A stretch of 64,000 bases of DNA from Colwellia psychrerythraea (lineage in GTDB: Bacteria > Pseudomonadota > Gammaproteobacteria > Enterobacterales > Alteromonadaceae). The position numbers were made by a program, and so were the translations under genes. Location of the stretch: assembly GCF_000764225.1 (NCBI RefSeq), contig NZ_JQED01000056.1, forward strand, positions 1 through 64,000. The letters are read 5' to 3'. Shown here one piece after another: positions 54,888 to 63,927 of this stretch. The notes under the pieces are model-generated. The model saw only the letters and a program-made list of their open reading frames with translations. It was not told where the DNA came from and searched no databases. Each line of letters starts with the position of its first letter. Within the stretch, counting starts at the first letter, position 1.

Positions 54888-56699
54888 ATGTTGCCAAAGC
54901 AACGTTCATTAAATCAAAACTCAGCAAATACCCATAGTGTGTTAGATGCTAATCAAATAGTCTCTTTACAACAAACCATTACTGAGTTATCTCCACTACA
55001 ACTTGCGTGGGCAAGTGGTTACTTAGCAGCTAAAAGTGAACAAGGTGGTATTCAACTTGCCGCTGTTGTTGCAGCTAAAAAATTAACCATACTTTATGCA
55101 TCTCAAACAGGTAATGCAAAAGGCGTTGCTCAAAAGTTAGCTGAACATGCAAAAGCGGCTGGTATTACTGTTAACATTAAAAATGTTTCAGAATACAAAC
55201 CAAAATCATTAAAGTCAGAAACTCATTTACTTATCGTTACAAGTACTAACGGTGAAGGTGAAGCTCCAGACGATGCTATTGAATTCCATGAATTCTTAGG
55301 CTCTAAGAAAGCCCCTAAATTACCTTCTTTGCAATACAGCGTATTAGCATTAGGTGATAGTAGTTACGAATTTTATTGCCAAACAGGCAAAGATTTTGAC
55401 GAGCGCTTAAAAGCATTAGGCGCCACATCTATTGCTCCTCGAGTTGATTGTGATGTTGATTATGAAGACGACACACAAGCGTGGATTACGAGTATTACCG
55501 ATACACTAAAAGACGGCTTAACTAAATCAGATGATACAGGTGCAGCGCCTGTCGTTAACTTACCAAGTAATGTTGAAGTTGAAAGTCAGTACACTAAGCA
55601 AAACCCATATCCAGCTGAACTTTTAGTCAGCCAAAAAATAACCGGTAGAGACTCTGCTAAAGACGTTCGTCACGTTGAAATTGACTTAGGTGAGTCAGGT
55701 TTAACTTACCAAGTGGGTGATGCGTTAGGAGTGTGGTTCGTAAATTCAGTTTCGTTAGTTAAAGAATTAATTACAACGTTAAAATTAAGTGCTGACGAAA
55801 AAGTAAGTATTAAAGGTTTAAGCTTACCGTTAGGTGAAGCTCTTACTGCTCAATTAGAAATTACGCAAACGCCTCCTGCCTTCATTAACTTTTGGGCTGG
55901 TGTTTCAGGTGATAAGAAATTAATAGCACTAGCTAAAGATAAAAATGCAGCACGTGAATATTCTGCAAAGCATCAAATTGTTGATATCGTTAAAGCGGCG
56001 TCAGCTGATGTAACAGCACAAGCTTTTGTTGATGCACTTCGTAAAATTACTCCGCGTTTATATTCAATTGCATCGAGCCAAAAAGAAGTTGAAGAAGAAG
56101 TTCATTTAACTGTTGGTTTAGTGAGTTACAAACATGAAGGCGCTACACGTTTTGGTGGTGCTTCAGGATTTTTAGCAAACGATGTAGAAGAATGCGCTAC
56201 GGTTAAAGTATTTGTAGAACATAACGACAACTTCCGTTTACCTGCTGACGGCAATACGCCCATTATTATGGTTGGGCCCGGTACGGGGGTCGCTCCATTT
56301 AGAGCATTCATGCAAGAGCGTGAAGCTTCAGAAGCTCAAGGTGACAACTGGATGTTTTTTGGTGATCAAACGCTAACCCAAGACTTTTTATATCAGGTTG
56401 AATGGCAAGGTTACCTTAAGTCAGGTCTATTAACTAAAATGGATGTAGCTTTCTCTCGTGACCAAACCGCGAAAATCTATGTTCAAGACCGTATTAAAGA
56501 AAACGCTAAAGAAGTGTTTGAATGGTTAGAACGTGGCGCACATTTATATATTTGTGGTGATGCAAATCGTATGGCAAAAGATGTTCACCAAACCTTGGTA
56601 GAAATCATTGCTGAGCACGGCCAATTAACCAGAGAACAAGCACAAGACTACTTAAAATCATTACGTAGTCACAAACGATACCAGAAGGATGTTTACTAA
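54888..56699 (+). CDS. cysJ: Sulfite reductase flavoprotein, alpha subunit
   Basis: This 603-residue protein has a flavodoxin-like FMN domain (about 65-205, with ASQTGNAKGVAQ and STNGEGEAPD), then FAD- and NADPH-binding domains ending RSHKRYQKDVY, the typical CysJ C-terminus. FAD-binding RLYSIASS and NADPH-binding GPGTGVAPFRAFM are present. It transfers electrons from NADPH to the CysI hemoprotein for sulfite reduction to sulfide. The ATG at 54888 (AGGTGA upstream) is preferred to a GTG at 54876. It overlaps cysI by one base. Confidence 0.95.
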   Translation: MLPKQRSLNQNSANTHSVLDANQIVSLQQTITELSPLQLAWASGYLAAKSEQGGIQLAAVVAAKKLTILYASQTGNAKGVAQKLAEHAKAAGITVNIKNVSEYKPKSLKSETHLLIVTSTNGEGEAPDDAIEFHEFLGSKKAPKLPSLQYSVLALGDSSYEFYCQTGKDFDERLKALGATSIAPRVDCDVDYEDDTQAWITSITDTLKDGLTKSDDTGAAPVVNLPSNVEVESQYTKQNPYPAELLVSQKITGRDSAKDVRHVEIDLGESGLTYQVGDALGVWFVNSVSLVKELITTLKLSADEKVSIKGLSLPLGEALTAQLEITQTPPAFINFWAGVSGDKKLIALAKDKNAAREYSAKHQIVDIVKAASADVTAQAFVDALRKITPRLYSIASSQKEVEEEVHLTVGLVSYKHEGATRFGGASGFLANDVEECATVKVFVEHNDNFRLPADGNTPIIMVGPGTGVAPFRAFMQEREASEAQGDNWMFFGDQTLTQDFLYQVEWQGYLKSGLLTKMDVAFSRDQTAKIYVQDRIKENAKEVFEWLERGAHLYICGDANRMAKDVHQTLVEIIAEHGQLTREQAQDYLKSLRSHKRYQKDVY

Positions 56700-58429
56700 T
56701 GAGTGATTCAAACAACGAAAAAGATCTGATTGTTGAAGGTAAACATGCAGATAACGAGCGTTTAAAGTTAGATAGTAACTATTTACGCGGAACGATTGCT
56801 GAAGATTTAACAGACAATCTGACAGGAGGGTTTACGCCAGATAATTACCAGTTAATTCGTACTCATGGTATGTATCAGCAAGATGATCGTGATATTCGTG
56901 CAGAGCGTCAGAAACAAAAATTAGAACCATTACACAATGTAATGCTTCGTGCTCGTATGCCTGGGGGTATTATCACGCCAACGCAATGGCTCGCAGTTGA
57001 TAAATTTTCACAAGATAAAACAAGTTACGGCAGTATTCGCTTAACAACCCGTCAAACGTTTCAGTTTCATGGTGTACTAAAGCCTGATATTAAATTAATG
57101 CATCAAACGTTAAATGACTATGGTATTGATGCTATTGCTACTGCAGGTGATGTTAACCGAAATGTTTTATGTACCAGTAACCCTGTTGAATCAGAACTTC
57201 ACCAAGAAGCATATGAATGGGCGAAAAAAATAAGTGAACATTTATTACCAAAAACTCGCGCGTATGCTGAAATATGGCTAGATGGTGAGAAAATTGAAGG
57301 GGGTACGGAAACTGATGACATAGAACCTATTCTGGGTAAGAGTTACTTACCTCGTAAGTTTAAAACAACCGTTGTTATACCTCCGCAGAATGACATTGAT
57401 GTTCATGCTAACGACTTAAATTTTGTTGCAATAGCCGAAAATGGCAAACTAATTGGTTTCAATGTTTTAGTGGGAGGTGGCTTAGCCATGACTCATGGAG
57501 ATAAATCAACTTACCCTCGTAAAGCTGACGACTTTGGTTATGTCGCATTAAAAGATACTTTAGTAATTGCTGCTGCAGTTGTTACTACTCAACGTGATTG
57601 GGGTAATCGTGTAAACCGAAAAAATGCTAAAACTAAATACACTTTAGATCGGGTAGGCATTGAAACGTTTAAAGCAGAAGTTGAAAAACGTGCCAGTGTA
57701 GAATTTGCTGAAAGTCGTCCTTATCAATTTACTTTTCGTGGGGATAGATTTGGTTGGGTTGAAGGTATTGAAGGTAAACATCATCTAACACTATTTATTG
57801 AAAATGGTCGTCTAATTGATGGCCCTAATAGTCCTTTGAAGTCTGGTGTCGCAGAAATTGCTAAAGTACACAAAGGTGACTTTAGAATGACAGCCAACCA
57901 AAACTTAATTGTTGCTGGCGTTGCTGAATCAGATAAAGACAATATTGAAGCGATAGCACGTCAATATGGCTTAATTAATGACGGAATATCTAAGCAACGT
58001 CAAAACTCAATGGCTTGTGTAGCATTTCCTACTTGCCCATTAGCTATGGCTGAAGCTGAACGTTATTTACCTGGTTTAGTTACCAAAGTGGAAGCAATTT
58101 TAACACAACATGATGTGTCTGAAGAACATGTTATTTTACGTGTTACGGGTTGTCCAAATGGTTGTGGTCGAGCAATGCTTGCTGAAATTGGCTTAGTAGG
58201 TAAAGGTCCTGGTAAATACGATATGTATTTAGGTGGAAACCATAGTGGTACACGCGTTCCTAAGCTTTACAAAGAGAGTGTTGATGAAGCGACTATTTTA
58301 ACTGAAATTAATCAGTTAGTTGAGCATTGGTCAAAAAAGCGTAACGCAGACGAAGGTTTTGGTGATTTCACTATACGTGCCGGTATTGTTGCTGAAGTAA
58401 AGGTAAGTAAGCGAGACTTCCATGCTTAA
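56699..58429 (+). CDS. cysI: Sulfite reductase hemoprotein, beta subunit
   Basis: This 576-residue siroheme/iron-sulfur protein has the four cluster ligands Cys440, Cys446, Cys485 and Cys489 (CVAFPTC and CPNGC), offset by only a few residues from those I recall for E. coli CysI. Siroheme-site arginines in RLTTRQTFQFHG and RGDRFGW are kept. It reduces sulfite to sulfide. Translation is coupled to cysJ through TAATG. No cysH follows, so PAPS reductase must be encoded elsewhere. Confidence 0.96.
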   Translation: MSDSNNEKDLIVEGKHADNERLKLDSNYLRGTIAEDLTDNLTGGFTPDNYQLIRTHGMYQQDDRDIRAERQKQKLEPLHNVMLRARMPGGIITPTQWLAVDKFSQDKTSYGSIRLTTRQTFQFHGVLKPDIKLMHQTLNDYGIDAIATAGDVNRNVLCTSNPVESELHQEAYEWAKKISEHLLPKTRAYAEIWLDGEKIEGGTETDDIEPILGKSYLPRKFKTTVVIPPQNDIDVHANDLNFVAIAENGKLIGFNVLVGGGLAMTHGDKSTYPRKADDFGYVALKDTLVIAAAVVTTQRDWGNRVNRKNAKTKYTLDRVGIETFKAEVEKRASVEFAESRPYQFTFRGDRFGWVEGIEGKHHLTLFIENGRLIDGPNSPLKSGVAEIAKVHKGDFRMTANQNLIVAGVAESDKDNIEAIARQYGLINDGISKQRQNSMACVAFPTCPLAMAEAERYLPGLVTKVEAILTQHDVSEEHVILRVTGCPNGCGRAMLAEIGLVGKGPGKYDMYLGGNHSGTRVPKLYKESVDEATILTEINQLVEHWSKKRNADEGFGDFTIRAGIVAEVKVSKRDFHA

Positions 58430-58512
58430 TACAAACGAAGAAGTCACTAATAGTACTTCACCTGCTTAACTTCATAAGCCATTACTGAGGTAAAGAATAG
58501 GTTATTAGAAAA

Positions 58513-58541
58513 GACCCTGTAACAAAATAAGTTACAGGGTC
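58513..58541 (+). terminator. Hairpin after cysI
   Basis: GACCCTGTAAC (58513-58523) is perfectly inverted at 58531-58541 around a 7-base loop, 84 bp after the cysI stop. The T run after it is short (CTTTTC). Confidence 0.7.
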
Positions 58542-58550
58542 TGTAACTTT

Positions 58551-58676
58551 TCAAATAATTTTTATGGCGATCAATATTGCCAATCCAAGCATTAAAAATA
58601 AATACATCAATGAACTTGTGTCAAAAGTTAGCGTTTCAAGATGATTTCCTAACGGCAGCTTCACGCCCTGAGGCAT
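58551..58676 (-). CDS. Possible small membrane ORF, 41 residues
   Basis: A minus-strand frame from ATG 58676 to TGA 58551 encodes a polar start (MPQGVKLPLGNHLE) and one hydrophobic helix (LMYLFLMLGLAILIAIKII). There is no good ribosome site, so it may be a real small gene or the tail of a lost one. Confidence 0.3.
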   Translation of the reverse strand: MPQGVKLPLGNHLETLTFDTSSLMYLFLMLGLAILIAIKII

Positions 58677-59097
58677 TCAGTCAACTAGATATTGTTCTCA
58701 CTCTATAACTATATTTTGCTTTTTTTATCATTGAATATATCTTAAAAACGATCCCATCAACGTCTGCTAAGTCTAATATTTTAAAATTAACTATCTGGTC
58801 TAATAGTCACTTTTGCCAAAAACCGACCTAATTCACTGGTCAAAACACCCCTGTTTTATGTTCGCTTTGATACGAAAGCGGACATTAACATCAATAGCTT
58901 TTTGAGCTGCTTGCAGTGTTCAGAAGAAGTAGATCTATCTTATATCCCGATAGGCAACTAAGCCACCATAACTTTCATTCGCCATCAAAAAATTAATACT
59001 AACTTTGCACACTGGCGACATTAGCTATTGATTGTTAAACACTAAAAACAGATATTGTGGCTATTTATCATGCTTCTAATTAACAGTATTTTTTATT
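58677..59097. other. Noncoding stretch
   Basis: A 421-bp gap between the possible small ORF and the 3' end of the phosphoglycerol transferase gene. Short inverted motifs are present (for example around 58862-58882) but no gene or repeat family was recognised. Confidence 0.4.
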
Positions 59098-61053
59098 TTA
59101 ATCTGACATCTTTTCTATCTTGTTAGGAGAGACAGTATAAAGTCCTTTATCATAGGCAATAGAACCAAAAAGGGCATGAGCCAGTGCTTTTTCACCTAAT
59201 TCAGGATGTGGTTCTGTAGGAGATAACGTTTTAGATATAATATCCCACGACCAGTATGTAGCTTTTTTATTTGGTTGTAGGATAGTTACTTTTTGGTCTT
59301 CCACGTAGGCAAAGTTTTCTTGGTATTGCATCAAAGCACGCTCATTTGAATACTCATTACTCAAGTCTCTTCCTAACATTGGTGTAGCATCCTTTATCCC
59401 CAATAAAGATAACATGGTAACGGGCAAATCTATTTGACTTACTACTCTATTATCTCTCTTGTTAGGGAAAGAGCTATTTAATATAACGGCAGGAATATGA
59501 AATGCACTTAATGGCACTAAATCATGACCAATGGTTCTGCTATCATGATCTGCCACAATTAAAAATATCGTATCTTGCCAAAATGCTTGCTGTTTTGCTT
59601 CATTGATAAATTCACCTAAGCTAAAGTCTGCATAGCGTATTGCTTTTTCTCGACCACTTTCACTTTTAATAAATGGGATTTTATTAGCTGGTATTTCAAA
59701 AGGGGTATGATTACTCGAAGTAAAAATTAAGCTGAAAAATGGCGCAGATTTTTTATTTAGTGTATTAAGCTCCTTAATTGATTGCGTAAAGAGATCACCA
59801 TCACTAGCGCCCCAAGAACCGACAAACTCAGGACTATCAATGTCATCAAAATCAACTATGTCGGTAAAACCATTACCTAGAAAAAAACTTTTCATATTAT
59901 CAAAGTGACTTTCACCACCGTAAATAAACTGTGTTGTGTATCCACTATCCTTCAACGTTTGTGCAATGGTGTAGAAATTGCGTTGAGACTTATCAAGTTT
60001 AACTACAGATCTCGATGGCGTAGGCGTAAATCCAGTAATTACAGCCTCAATACCTCTAACTGATCTCGTACCTGTTGCATACATCTGGTTGAATGCCCAG
60101 CCTTCGTTAATTAATTTATCCAGATTTGGCGTTAGGGGCCTTCCTCCGAGAGCGCCTACATGTTGAGAACCGAGGCTTTCTTCTAACACGATAACTAGAT
60201 TTTTGGGCTTACCTTTGAAGTAAGGCACGCGTTTTACAAGTGTAGGGATTTGACTACTTAAAAATTTGTCCTCTGTTATTAAAGTTGACTGTTTAACTAA
60301 TTCAAAAATATTCTCTTCTGACATTTCCCCATACATTTTAGTCGCATTTTTTTCATTACCAAACTGCTTTAAAGCAAAGGCAACACTGTACATTGAGTTA
60401 AGGGTTAATGAATTAATAAGTGGGTCATTTGAGAAGTAAACCAAGGAAGGATTAATCGGTCGATGTCCGACGGTACCTCTAGCTGCAAGAACCGTTAGCA
60501 TAATTATAACTATCGAAGTAAGTAGTTCAGCATGTGATTTGAGTTCAACTATAGGTAATGTCTTAGCAAATATTACTTTCTGAATTTTTAAGTAAATAAT
60601 TGTAGATACTAGCATACCTACAAGGGTAAATATCATGGCAAAAAGGTGCCCTTCGAAAAGCATGCCAAATACTTCTTTTGGAAAACTAAGATATTCTATA
60701 AACAGCCTATTAGGCCTAGTACTGTATTGGACAATAAATTCCACTGTGGCAAATTCAAAAAAAGCAAACAAGACAAAAATTAATAGAAAGTAAGTTTTTA
60801 GGAAAATGAACCAGTATTTATTAACTTTTACGTTGGTCGCCGCTACGCAATGTAATAATAAAGGGATAGCCAATAGATAAGCTAAAGAAGATATATCAAT
60901 TCTTATACCGTTTATCAAGACAGTCAAGAAGTCTCCAACATTTGTTATTATATCTTGTTGCCACAGCATTAATAGGCAGCGCCAAGCTGCTAAAAAAAAC
61001 AAAACTGATAAAGTGTAGACAGCAAAAGGCCTGAATAGCTTGATAGCTTTCAT
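59098..61053 (-). CDS. LtaS/MdoB-like phosphoglycerol transferase
   Basis: This 651-residue membrane protein has five N-terminal helices (within residues 10-200) and a sulfatase-fold catalytic domain (about 283-600). Glu291 in VLEESLG, Thr329 in GTRSVRGIE and DHDSRT further on fit the metal site and nucleophile of the LtaS family. In Gram-negatives such enzymes move phosphoglycerol or phosphoethanolamine from lipids to periplasmic glycans or lipid A, releasing diacylglycerol. It lies 39 bp after the diacylglycerol kinase gene on the same strand, the last gene of the cluster. Confidence 0.88.
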   Translation of the reverse strand: MKAIKLFRPFAVYTLSVLFFLAAWRCLLMLWQQDIITNVGDFLTVLINGIRIDISSLAYLLAIPLLLHCVAATNVKVNKYWFIFLKTYFLLIFVLFAFFEFATVEFIVQYSTRPNRLFIEYLSFPKEVFGMLFEGHLFAMIFTLVGMLVSTIIYLKIQKVIFAKTLPIVELKSHAELLTSIVIIMLTVLAARGTVGHRPINPSLVYFSNDPLINSLTLNSMYSVAFALKQFGNEKNATKMYGEMSEENIFELVKQSTLITEDKFLSSQIPTLVKRVPYFKGKPKNLVIVLEESLGSQHVGALGGRPLTPNLDKLINEGWAFNQMYATGTRSVRGIEAVITGFTPTPSRSVVKLDKSQRNFYTIAQTLKDSGYTTQFIYGGESHFDNMKSFFLGNGFTDIVDFDDIDSPEFVGSWGASDGDLFTQSIKELNTLNKKSAPFFSLIFTSSNHTPFEIPANKIPFIKSESGREKAIRYADFSLGEFINEAKQQAFWQDTIFLIVADHDSRTIGHDLVPLSAFHIPAVILNSSFPNKRDNRVVSQIDLPVTMLSLLGIKDATPMLGRDLSNEYSNERALMQYQENFAYVEDQKVTILQPNKKATYWSWDIISKTLSPTEPHPELGEKALAHALFGSIAYDKGLYTVSPNKIEKMSD

Positions 61054-61092
61054 ATTTAGTTCTCTGGATTAAATTAGGGGATGCGTTAGCGT

Positions 61093-61458
61093 TTATAAAA
61101 CGAGGATTTTTAGCCAAATTAGCATTGCAGCAATCAGACTAAGCATTACGGCAAGAGAGCCTAAATCTTTTGCAAGGCCTGAGAGTGGATGATGTTCAAG
61201 GCCTACTCTGTCCACAACGGCTTCAATAGCCGTATTAACAACTTCGGCAAATAACACGAATATTAAGGTTAGCCATAAGGATATTTGCTCAGTTAAGCTA
61301 ATATTAAGAAAAAATGTAATAATAAAAAGCACAACTGACAATACAGTTTCTTGCTTAAATGCGGCTTCATTTTTTATTAACCACTTTAACGCTCTGAGTG
61401 AGTGACCTGTTGCCAAATATACCCGCTTTAGCCCTGTTGGTTTACTTTGATAGTTCAT
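61093..61458 (-). CDS. dgkA: Diacylglycerol kinase
   Basis: This 121-residue inner-membrane protein has three helices and the DgkA signature EVVNTAIEAVVDRVG, followed by AKDLGSLAVM. It phosphorylates diacylglycerol to phosphatidic acid. Position between the PAP2 and LtaS-like genes, downstream of the phosphoethanolamine transferase, matches a role in recycling the diacylglycerol those transferases release. Confidence 0.95.
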   Translation of the reverse strand: MNYQSKPTGLKRVYLATGHSLRALKWLIKNEAAFKQETVLSVVLFIITFFLNISLTEQISLWLTLIFVLFAEVVNTAIEAVVDRVGLEHHPLSGLAKDLGSLAVMLSLIAAMLIWLKILVL

Positions 61459-61486
61459 AATAAATCTCTATTATTTATTGTTCGAA

Positions 61487-62197
61487 TTAATTGTTTGAAT
61501 TGATAATTGATAAAGCAGTGAATTTTTGAACTAACGCGGCTATGGTGCAAATCAATAGCCATGCTAACCCCATTGTAATTAACGTGTGGCTGATAAAGTG
61601 ATCGCCAATTATCATTTTGTAGCTCCCCATTAATCCTCCTAAAGAGGTAGCAAAAACCATGGCAATTTTTTTATTTTTTGTTGTAGTAAAAATAAAAAAC
61701 AAAGACAGCAAAGCAAAGCCGCCACTGGCATGCCCGGCGGGAAAACATTTTTGGATTTTTGATGGCGTTTTATTTGGAGGATATGAAGCTAAAACTTTGA
61801 CGTAGGGTATTTCTCCTCCATAATTGTCTAGCGCAACGGGGCAAGCAGAATTTGTTGTTGCTTTTAACAATCCAACAACCGAAGGCACGATAATTAGAGA
61901 TAATAAAACAATAACAAGACCATTTTTATATCGGGAAATTAGATCCCGTTTACGAAAAAACAGTAATGAAATAATGATGCCTAGAGCAAAAAATGTCAGA
62001 GCAGTTTTTGGTGCATCATAGAAGAACAACTTTAATACGGGTTCTTGTTTTGACCATAACCACGCTTCTTGAGCATTATTGTAAAAGTAATTTTGTATCG
62101 CAATATCTATATTAGTGAGTTCAAATAAACCAAAAACTAATAGCAAATAAATGATACTGATCGATATGTGCTTAGGTAAATTAATGTGATACATCAT
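61487..62197 (-). CDS. PAP2-superfamily membrane phosphatase
   Basis: This 236-residue protein has about six helices and the PAP2 motifs: a Lys in KATTNS, AGHASGGF (motif 2) and GDHFISH (motif 3). It could dephosphorylate phosphatidic acid, undecaprenyl pyrophosphate or lipid A phosphates. Its start overlaps the phosphoethanolamine transferase stop (TAATG), so the two are translated together. Such coupling is known from mcr-type colistin-resistance operons. Confidence 0.85.
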   Translation of the reverse strand: MMYHINLPKHISISIIYLLLVFGLFELTNIDIAIQNYFYNNAQEAWLWSKQEPVLKLFFYDAPKTALTFFALGIIISLLFFRKRDLISRYKNGLVIVLLSLIIVPSVVGLLKATTNSACPVALDNYGGEIPYVKVLASYPPNKTPSKIQKCFPAGHASGGFALLSLFFIFTTTKNKKIAMVFATSLGGLMGSYKMIIGDHFISHTLITMGLAWLLICTIAALVQKFTALSIINSNN

Positions 62198-63840
62198 TAC
62201 TCGGCCTCAGTGCTATGGTTAGTAGACTCACTCACTAGCAGTGTTTCTTTTTTAGGAAATAAAAGAGGATAAGGTGAACGACTATTTGTTAGGGATATAT
62301 CAAAAAGGTCGATTAATGAGTAAGACAGCGAATCATGATTTAACGCTTGCTGACTATAATTATTACTCTCATCTCTATTTACATTTGAACCAGTACCAAA
62401 CCAAGCAACCATAGGGACATGGGTTTGGTTTTTTGGAGCAATAAAATACGGTAACCCATGTAGATAAATCCCATTTTCACCTAGAGATTCGCCATGGTCA
62501 CTGACATACAACATCGTTGTGTCGTAAGTAGCGTTATGTTTTTCTAAAAATTTTATTGTTTGGTTAAGAAAAAAATCGGTATAAACGATAGCGTTATCAT
62601 AAGAATTTATAATTTCTTGTTGGCTACATTGTGATAATTCATTGGTTTGACAAGCAGGGTTGAATATTTCAAATTGTTTTGGGTAACGCTTGTAATAGGC
62701 GGGTCCGTGGTTACCCATTTGGTGTAATACAATAACAGTGTCCCCCGTATTTTCTGTAAGATAAGTATCTAAACCGACAAGCATACCAATGTCACGGCAT
62801 TCGGTATCACATACGGTATTAGTCTCACTTGATTTGAAACTTTGATAATTGACTCTATCAGCCACGCCTTTTGAACTAGAGTTATTGTCGCGCCACAAAA
62901 CGTTTACATTAGCCTTTGCCAAAATATCTAAAGCATTTTCTGTGTTTTTTGCTTCACTGACATCAAAGTTATTTTTACCATTAAAAGAAAACATACAAGG
63001 TACTGAAATCGCGGTTGAAGTTCCGCATGACGAGTAATTACTATAATTGATGATATCATCACGCTTACTGAGCAAGGGGGTTGTTGCACGTTGATATTGG
63101 TTTAATTGAAAGTTGCTTGCCCTGACCGTTTCACCTACAACAACAATCACTAGTTTGCCTTTAATTCTATTTGTGGGCTTTTTGGTAAAGTCATAAGTTG
63201 CTAGTTCGGATAAATCTTCACTTTTGAAGTGTGAATTTATAAAGTAACCAAATGAGTACACAGGGTAAATTGGATTAAGATAATACCGAAGTGGTTTATG
63301 TTCCCTGAAAAATGTAGTGAAATGACTGCTAAAGATTGCCAGCATTAAGAAAATACAAACCACTGAAAAGAGTAATAGTTTAGACTTTTGAATAATAGTG
63401 GTTTTTAAAGGTTGCTGCGGCAACTCGATAAAGTATAAAAATAGTGAAGGTAATATGAAGCATAGAAATATTCTAATAAACATAGTCACAGAAAATAAAT
63501 CGAACGCTTCATCTGTGTTTGTTTCAAATAGGCTTTGGATCATGACATCATCGATAATAACGCCAAAACTATCAACAAAATAACCACTACTTGCTGAAAC
63601 CAAAAGTAAAAAAGAAAGTGCTATTTTGGTTGGCATAATCAGAGAAAATAGCGTGGCTAAAATAGCAATAACAAAAATAGCGACTATAGATAATGCGACT
63701 AAAAAGCCTAAATTATCATCTACAGGATACACAAAACTTACTTGTTCTAGAAAACTAGCATTCCCTAGACAGAGAATAAACAATGTTATAAAAAGCACTA
63801 AAGAGTGAAATTTAAGTTTGATTGTTGGCTGGGTTTTCAT
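62197..63840 (-). CDS. eptA: EptA/MCR-like lipid A phosphoethanolamine transferase
   Basis: This 547-residue protein has five N-terminal helices (1-175) and a periplasmic sulfatase-fold domain. Glu237 in VVGETVR, nucleophile Thr274 in CGTSTAISVPCMFS, and DHGESLGENG with later His are the zinc site and catalytic residues of EptA/MCR enzymes. Several cysteines (for example 272, 282) can form the typical disulfides. It transfers phosphoethanolamine from phosphatidylethanolamine to lipid A, lowering negative charge and favouring resistance to cationic peptides. It is the first gene of the cluster, 66 bp downstream of a tandem 11-bp repeat. Confidence 0.93.
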   Translation of the reverse strand: MKTQPTIKLKFHSLVLFITLFILCLGNASFLEQVSFVYPVDDNLGFLVALSIVAIFVIAILATLFSLIMPTKIALSFLLLVSASSGYFVDSFGVIIDDVMIQSLFETNTDEAFDLFSVTMFIRIFLCFILPSLFLYFIELPQQPLKTTIIQKSKLLLFSVVCIFLMLAIFSSHFTTFFREHKPLRYYLNPIYPVYSFGYFINSHFKSEDLSELATYDFTKKPTNRIKGKLVIVVVGETVRASNFQLNQYQRATTPLLSKRDDIINYSNYSSCGTSTAISVPCMFSFNGKNNFDVSEAKNTENALDILAKANVNVLWRDNNSSSKGVADRVNYQSFKSSETNTVCDTECRDIGMLVGLDTYLTENTGDTVIVLHQMGNHGPAYYKRYPKQFEIFNPACQTNELSQCSQQEIINSYDNAIVYTDFFLNQTIKFLEKHNATYDTTMLYVSDHGESLGENGIYLHGLPYFIAPKNQTHVPMVAWFGTGSNVNRDESNNYSQQALNHDSLSYSLIDLFDISLTNSRSPYPLLFPKKETLLVSESTNHSTEAE

Positions 63841-63905
63841 TTAATTTTAATACCACTATTACTAAAGCTGGTATCGATTTTATAATCCCTTAAGTCGCCA
63901 AAATG

Positions 63906-63927
63906 TATGTGACATTTATGTGACATT
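63906..63927 (-). promoter_or_regulatory. Tandem 11-bp direct repeat resembling a Pho box
   Basis: TATGTGACATT occurs twice in immediate tandem (63906-63916, 63917-63927). On the strand of eptA this reads AATGTCACATAAATGTCACA, close to the PhoB consensus of two TGTCA half-sites 11 bp apart. OmpR-family proteins in general bind such repeats, so a PmrA- or BaeR-type regulator is also possible. Confidence 0.55.

Noticed and set aside
61487..63840. Recently acquired mcr cassette
   Set aside because: No insertion sequence flanks the cluster within the window and base composition looks like that of the neighbours, so a chromosomal origin is more likely.
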